In this document: positions 3,794 through 8,188 of the stretch, piece after piece
How positions within the stretch are numbered: position 1 is the stretch's first letter
Layout of the letters: every line of letters starts with the position of its first letter
NCBI GenBank assembly: GCA_025362615.1
Contig: JANYFQ010000144.1
Coordinates: 1-8,188, forward strand
DNA from: Hymenobacter sp.
Lineage (GTDB): Bacteria; Bacteroidota; Bacteroidia; Cytophagales; Hymenobacteraceae
Reading direction: 5' to 3'
DNA: 8,188 nucleotides
Made by a program: the position numbers and the translations under genes
The notes under the pieces: model-generated
The model's database searches: none
The model's input: the letters and a program-made list of their open reading frames with translations, nothing else
What the model was told of the DNA's origin: nothing

Positions 3794-6700
3794 TATTCGC
3801 CCTGCCGGATGGCCAGGTCTAAAATTCGGTCGGTGTCGGCCGGGTTGGGCAGCAGGTTTTTGATGACCCGCCGCACCCGTTTCAGCTTCATGCTGCCGGG
3901 CACCCGCCAGTTGTCTTCTTTGTTTTCTTTGATGGCCGCGTCCAGGGCCAAAGCCAGGGCTTCGTTCTGGTCCAGGTTGTCGTAGAAGGCGCGGAGCGCC
4001 GCCGTGCCGATGGCCGGCGGGTAAATGTCTTTGGGTGGGTTTTTTAGCTGGCGGCACAGCTCCGAAATCTCCGCTAAGTATTGTGCATAGTCGGCATCTT
4101 CGGCGTGCCGCCGGGCTATCAGCTCCTCCAGTAGCTTCGACATCGTGCCGAAGTATTTGGGGTTGGTGGGGTTCTCGTCAATGATGAGCTTGCGGACGTT
4201 ATTCTCGATGGTTTCGGCCATGGCCTCCTTGTTTTCACGCAGGCCCTTGGGCTGGCTTTTGACGGCTTCGGCGGCTCCTTTCGCTACGATTAGCTCAATG
4301 AGGCTCAGGTCGGTCAGGTCGCCGACTTTTTCCACATCGTCGGCCCGCACGTAGGTGTCGAGCAGGTAGCGCATATCGGCTTCGTACTGCTTGAGGTCGG
4401 GCGCTTCGCCGCTCCGCACCTTCACTTCCTGGCGCACGTCGGCGTAGAACGCCACCAAATCGCGCAGGCGGGCGGCTTGCTCCATCGTGTAGCCCGCCGT
4501 TTCCAGGTCGTCGCGCAGCTCGGCGAAGGCCCGCACCAGCGCCCCCACGTACTTGTAGAGGTCGCGCCGCCGCCCGGCTCGCTCACTCAGCTCGTCGGGG
4601 TGGGCCGATACGCCGCAGAAGTAGCGCTGATAGGCGGGGGAATCGCGGGGCGCGGCTACGTCCTGGCACAGCAGGCGCAGCTGCTCCAGCAGCCCCTCCA
4701 TGTCGGCCCGGCCGGCTTCGAGGCGGTCGGTGAGCAGGCCCTTGATGTCGGCGGCGTTGTAGTCAGCAAACGCTTCGCCGGTGTAGTCTTTGATGCTTTT
4801 TTCGAGGGCTTTGAACAGGTCTTTGTAGTCCACCACGTAGCCGTATTGCTTGTCGTCGCCGTCGAGGCGGTTCACCCGGCAAATGGCCTGGAACAGGTCG
4901 TGGTCGCGCATTTCCTTGTCGATGTAGAGGTAGGTGGCCGAGGGCGCGTCGAAGCCGGTGAGGAGCTTGCTCACCACGATGAGCAGCTTCATTTGGGCGG
5001 GCTGCTTTTTGAACTGCTCTTTGGCGGCCTTCTCGAAGTCTTCGGTGCTGCGGCCGGCCAGCATCTCGGTGTACACCTGGTGCTTGAGGGCCTGGCTGGT
5101 GAGGCCGCCGGTGCCGGTGGTCTGGCCTTTCAAATCCTTCACCGAGGGCTGGTAGCTGGTGATGATGGCGCACTGCGGGAAGCCCGCCGCCCGGAATTGC
5201 TCGTAGTACTGACACGCCCGCTCAATGTCGGAGGTCACGAGTAGCGCGTTGCCGCGCCCGGTGCGCAGGCGCTCCTTGCGGCCCATGTCGCGCCGGATGT
5301 CGTCCACGATGCGGCCGATGCGCTCCTTCGAGCTGAGTACCCGCTGCATGGTGCCCCATTTTTCTTTGAGCAGGGTTTTGGCGAAATCGTTGGCATCGGC
5401 CGTGATGAACTCAAACTCCTCGTCAATGGCCTGGGTGTTGCGGGGCAGGTGCTGCTCCACCTTGCGGGCTTCGTAGCGCAGCTCCAGCACCACGCCGTCG
5501 CGCACGGCATTCTGCACCAGGTATTGGTGGATGAACGAGCCGAACACTTCCAGCGAGGTCTGCCGGTCTTTTTGCAGCAGCGGGGTGCCGGTGAAGCCCA
5601 CAAACAGGGCCTCGGGCAGCAGCGCCTTCATGGCCGTGTGCAGCTTGCCCGATTGGGTGCGGTGGCATTCATCCACGAACACCACCAGCCGGCCCTGGGG
5701 CCGAAACGCGCTGCCCGGCCGCCCGGCCCCGCGCATCAGCTCGTCGATGTAGGCGGCGTAGCTTTCCTCGTCGTTGCGCGGGCCGAACTTGTGGACCAAC
5801 GCGCACAGCAGCCGCGGCGCGGGCTGGCTCAGGTGGGCCAGCAGGTCGCGGCCCCCTTTGTCGGCCCGGTATATCGGCTCTTCGGCATCCCGGAACACCT
5901 GCTCGATTTGCTCGTCCAACTCCTTGCGGTCCGTGATGATGAGCACCCGCGCCTGGGCATCGTGTTCGAGCAGCCACTTGGCCAGCCACACCATCGTCAG
6001 GCTTTTGCCGCTGCCCTGGGTGTGCCAGATGATGCCGCCCGCCCGCCCGGCCAGCCGCACCTGGGCCGCCCGCACCCCGAAGTACTGGTTGGGCCGGCAC
6101 AGCTTTTTGATGCCGCCGTCGAACACCAGGAAGTCGTGGAGCAGGGCCAGCAGCCGGGCGCGGCTGCACAGGTGGCGCAGCCCTTCATCGAGGGGCAAAG
6201 GCAGCACGCCCGCCGCCGGGGCCGGCAGTTCGGCGGCGGCGTAGTCTTCGCGCCACTCCAGAAAATACTTCTCCGGGGTGCCCGTCGTGCCGTAGCGCAG
6301 GCCCTCGGTGTCGTTGCCGGCCAGCACGAGCTGCACCGGCACGTAAAAATCTTCGATGAAGACCGGCAACTGGTTGTCCAGGTTCTGGCGGATGGCCTCG
6401 GCCACCGGCACCGTGCTGCGCTTCAGTTCCAGCACCACCACGGCAATGCCGTTGAGGTAGAGCACCACGTCGGGGCGCTTGGTGTGGGCCGGGCCGACCA
6501 CGGTTACTTCCTCGGCCACGGCGAAGTGGTTGGCTTCCACATCGGCCCACTCCACGAGGCGCACCGTGACGGGGGCGGCCCCGGCTTCGGGGGTCACCTG
6601 CACGCCGTAGCGCAGCAGTTGGTACACGGCCCGGTTGCGGTCGTATAGTTTTTCGGTGCTGTTTTCGGCGGTGCGCCGGAGCTTGCGGATGGCTTCGGTT

Positions 6701-6888
6701 ATCACGGCTTCGGGGTAGCCGCGGCCGGCCAGGTGCCGGCGCAGCAGCCCGTCTTCGATGGGCGAGGTGCGGGGCTGGTCCTGCCAGTGGCCCAGGTACT
6801 GGTAGCCCAGGGCGGAGTGCAACAGCTTCACCACCCGGTTCTGGGTGGCCCGCTCTACCTGGCCTACTTTCACAAAAGGGGTGTGCAT
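3790..6888 (-). CDS. hsdR: Type I restriction endonuclease, R (restriction and translocase) subunit
   Basis: A full-length 1032-residue HsdR, the subunit that translocates DNA with ATP and cuts it when bound to the HsdM/HsdS complex. The N-terminal PD-(D/E)xK nuclease is seen as RPDVVLYLNG...LELK, with catalytic D140, E154 and K156. The superfamily 2 motor follows: Walker A HTQGSGKS (residues 289-296), the DECH box VDECHR (405-410), motif III GFTGTP (431-436), then TGFDAP (644-649) and QAICRVNR (667-674), motifs V and VI. The remaining 300 or so residues are a helical C-terminal region that usually docks on the methylase. All catalytic residues are present, so it should be active. The ATG at 6888 begins MHTPFVKVGQVERATQNRVV, the expected family start. 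It lies 115 bp after hsdS on the same strand. Confidence 0.96.
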   Translation of the reverse strand: MHTPFVKVGQVERATQNRVVKLLHSALGYQYLGHWQDQPRTSPIEDGLLRRHLAGRGYPEAVITEAIRKLRRTAENSTEKLYDRNRAVYQLLRYGVQVTPEAGAAPVTVRLVEWADVEANHFAVAEEVTVVGPAHTKRPDVVLYLNGIAVVVLELKRSTVPVAEAIRQNLDNQLPVFIEDFYVPVQLVLAGNDTEGLRYGTTGTPEKYFLEWREDYAAAELPAPAAGVLPLPLDEGLRHLCSRARLLALLHDFLVFDGGIKKLCRPNQYFGVRAAQVRLAGRAGGIIWHTQGSGKSLTMVWLAKWLLEHDAQARVLIITDRKELDEQIEQVFRDAEEPIYRADKGGRDLLAHLSQPAPRLLCALVHKFGPRNDEESYAAYIDELMRGAGRPGSAFRPQGRLVVFVDECHRTQSGKLHTAMKALLPEALFVGFTGTPLLQKDRQTSLEVFGSFIHQYLVQNAVRDGVVLELRYEARKVEQHLPRNTQAIDEEFEFITADANDFAKTLLKEKWGTMQRVLSSKERIGRIVDDIRRDMGRKERLRTGRGNALLVTSDIERACQYYEQFRAAGFPQCAIITSYQPSVKDLKGQTTGTGGLTSQALKHQVYTEMLAGRSTEDFEKAAKEQFKKQPAQMKLLIVVSKLLTGFDAPSATYLYIDKEMRDHDLFQAICRVNRLDGDDKQYGYVVDYKDLFKALEKSIKDYTGEAFADYNAADIKGLLTDRLEAGRADMEGLLEQLRLLCQDVAAPRDSPAYQRYFCGVSAHPDELSERAGRRRDLYKYVGALVRAFAELRDDLETAGYTMEQAARLRDLVAFYADVRQEVKVRSGEAPDLKQYEADMRYLLDTYVRADDVEKVGDLTDLSLIELIVAKGAAEAVKSQPKGLRENKEAMAETIENNVRKLIIDENPTNPKYFGTMSKLLEELIARRHAEDADYAQYLAEISELCRQLKNPPKDIYPPAIGTAALRAFYDNLDQNEALALALDAAIKENKEDNWRVPGSMKLKRVRRVIKNLLPNPADTDRILDLAIRQGEY

Positions 6889-6921
6889 GGCGGAAAGAAG
6901 AATGAATGGCGAAAAACGGTA

Positions 6922-7004
6922 ATTTATTTTTGCGTTTTGAGAAAATAAATAACAACAACGGCGGGCACTGTTGTTATTTATTTTTGCGTTTTGAGAAAAT
7001 AGAT
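6922..7004. repeat. Pair of 26-bp direct repeats, each internally palindromic, in the hsdS-hsdR gap
   Basis: Positions 6922-6947 and 6976-7001 are identical, 54 bp apart start to start. Each copy has the form ATTTATTTT, an 11-base centre TGCGTTTTGAG, then AAAATAAAT (copy 1, to 6950) or AAAATAGAT (copy 2, to 7004), so each is a 9-bp inverted repeat. Copy 2 reaches the hsdS stop codon. The layout suggests two operator sites or two hairpins controlling hsdR. Each copy also contains TATTTTTG on the plus strand, which fits the -7 promoter consensus, but no -33 box at the right spacing was found. Confidence 0.85.
6942..6984. repeat. 16-bp inverted repeat between the two direct repeats
   Basis: 6942-6957 and 6969-6984 are exact reverse complements (AAAATAAATAACAACA and its complement) with an 11-base GC-rich loop. 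Its left arm overlaps the right arm of direct-repeat copy 1, and its right arm overlaps the left arm of copy 2. In the hsdS-hsdR transcript this hairpin and the two repeat hairpins therefore cannot all form together. Confidence 0.85.
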
Positions 7005-8188
7005 TACCCGCGCAGCCGGATGGCCCCGGTGAGCAAGTCCTGCATCAGGCCCTGCTTCAGGGCTTCGGTTTTGGCGAGTTCGGCCGCAAGGGCCGCGAGT
7101 TCGGCGTCGAGGGTGGTGAGAACGGCGGTTATTGCCTGCTGCTCGGCTGGCGGCGGCAATTCAACGGGTGTGTCTTTTATGTTGCCCTTCGAAATGCCGT
7201 AAACCGTTACCCCGGTAGCCATTTGCTGCAAAAATGCCCTGGTTTTCTTCATCAGCGGGATGTAACCTTTGAAGCCGTCCACGACTACTTTTTTATCGCT
7301 GCGTAGCAAATGGGTGTGATGACCAGCCACAATTTTTTGGCTTCCTACGCCTACAATTTCAACGCTTTTGCCAACTCCCTCATAATCTTCGGAGGCGTCG
7401 GACATTATCAAATCACCGTCTTGCAAAAAGGTCAAGCCACGCGCCTTTTCTTTTGGTAAGAAGGGCAACTCTGCCTTTTGACAATCCAAAAAGTCGTTGA
7501 ATTTTGTATGAATGTCGCCGTAGTGCAAATAGCCGACTTCGCCATGTGTAGTTAGTTCGCTGCGGGAGTTATTTCCAGTAGAAAGAAAGGAAAAGAGCCT
7601 TCCCAGCGTGCGCTCCTCCCACTCGCCCGCGAAGCCCGGCAGCCGCCGCGCCCGCGTGAGCAGGGCCTGTTGGGTGGCTTGTTGCAGGCCGCGCTTTTTG
7701 GCCAGCAGCGCCCGCTGCCCGTGCAGCAGCGCATCCACCGCGCCCAGCGTGTCGGCAATGGCGCGTTGCTCGGCTAGAGGCGGTACGGGAATTTGAAACG
7801 TCAATAAGTCGCGGGTATAAACTGCTGCAACACTTGTAGTACCGGTTGCCAAACCCCGCATTTGGGTAATGGCCTGTTCTGTGTTGATAATGTAGTTTAC
7901 AAAAAACGAACTGGCTATTTGACGAGGGTCAAAATCCAGCCTCAGAATGTTCGAGTTGTAAAAAGCAGTTGGCAATTCATCACGCCAGATAGCGACTTTG
8001 CCAACCAAATCCAATGTGTTGCGGGTGTTGAAAAGCAGGTCGCCAAACTTCAGTCTGTGCTTTGATTCCGGCACAATTTCCGGCCGAATAAATTCCAGCT
8101 TCGCCAGAGAAATTACGCTCCGGTTCAAGTTTGCCATTTTAATCAACGGAAAAGCTGTTGGGGCTAGGGTGTTGGCGTAGTTTCCGCC
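7004..8188 (-). CDS. hsdS: Type I restriction enzyme specificity subunit (5' end outside window)
   Basis: The visible 394 residues are most of an HsdS, which recognises the two halves of the DNA target and holds the HsdM and HsdR subunits. The frame is open to the window edge; TTG at 8144-8146 is an internal codon, not the start. Layout in visible numbering: target recognition domain 1 (about 1-133), a central conserved helical region beginning VPPLAEQRAIADTLGAVDAL (135-154), recognition domain 2 (about 184-344, opening with GFAGEWEERTLGRLF), and the C-terminal helical region PPPAEQQAITAVLTTLDAEL (345-364) to the end LLTGAIRL. The two P-P-x-x-E-Q-x-A-I blocks are the internal repeat typical of the family. 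Only the first 20-30 residues are likely missing. The DNA target cannot be read from sequence alone. hsdM is expected upstream, beyond 8188. Confidence 0.94.
   Translation of the reverse strand, partial: GGNYANTLAPTAFPLIKMANLNRSVISLAKLEFIRPEIVPESKHRLKFGDLLFNTRNTLDLVGKVAIWRDELPTAFYNSNILRLDFDPRQIASSFFVNYIINTEQAITQMRGLATGTTSVAAVYTRDLLTFQIPVPPLAEQRAIADTLGAVDALLHGQRALLAKKRGLQQATQQALLTRARRLPGFAGEWEERTLGRLFSFLSTGNNSRSELTTHGEVGYLHYGDIHTKFNDFLDCQKAELPFLPKEKARGLTFLQDGDLIMSDASEDYEGVGKSVEIVGVGSQKIVAGHHTHLLRSDKKVVVDGFKGYIPLMKKTRAFLQQMATGVTVYGISKGNIKDTPVELPPPAEQQAITAVLTTLDAELAALAAELAKTEALKQGLMQDLLTGAIRLRG

Noticed and set aside
5449..6648. Long plus-strand open frame (399 codons) opposite hsdR
   Set aside because: It is a shadow frame caused by high third-position GC in hsdR; the translation is His/Gln/Gly-rich with no domain, while the minus strand has a full set of HsdR motifs. 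The other open frames opposite hsdR are rejected for the same reason.
6922..7001. Two 26-bp repeats with a 28-bp spacer, like a minimal CRISPR
   Set aside because: Only two copies, the spacer is part of an inverted repeat with the repeats themselves, and there is no leader or cas gene.

Overview
The window looks like a chromosomal stretch from a GC-rich member of the Bacteroidota, most likely a Hymenobacter-like Cytophagales. This is inferred from the high-GC coding sequence, a textbook Bacteroidota promoter (TTTG-N19-TAnnTTTG) in front of the tRNA gene, the lack of clear Shine-Dalgarno sequences, and a lipoprotein whose Cys-rich C-terminal domain resembles Bacteroidota proteins. No database search was possible.

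Left part, plus strand (1-1370): the 3' half of a diacylglycerol/undecaprenol kinase gene (dgkA), a small lipoprotein gene, and then the most notable object in the window. This is an initiator tRNA-Met (CAU) gene split in its anticodon loop, between U33 and C34, by a 343-nt insertion (988-1330). The insertion folds as a group I self-splicing intron. Helices P1 to P9 can all be paired by hand, including the U.G splice-site pair in P1 and the terminal omega-G. It has no homing endonuclease gene. A perfect 15-bp hairpin terminator follows the tRNA and also serves the convergent gene.

Right part, minus strand (1459-8188): a defence-type cassette read leftwards. It starts at the right edge with hsdS (specificity subunit, 5' end outside the window), then hsdR (restriction/translocase subunit), then a two-gene PIN/DUF433-type toxin-antitoxin module with ATGA overlap, then a YgjP/DUF45-family zinc metallopeptidase, a family often found beside type I restriction genes. 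The methylase gene hsdM is not visible and should lie beyond 8188. A defence cassette beginning just past the 3' end of a tRNA gene suggests a tRNA-adjacent genomic island, but no integrase or second attachment site is visible.

The non-coding gaps are unusually structured. Between hsdS and hsdR, two 26-bp direct repeats, each itself palindromic, share arms with a 16-bp inverted repeat, so mutually exclusive hairpins are possible. Just after hsdR lies a 27-bp perfect palindrome with G-quadruplex-type arms, nested inside a second, diverged 24-bp inverted repeat that includes the hsdR stop codon; together they form a MITE- or REP-like unit of about 133 bp.
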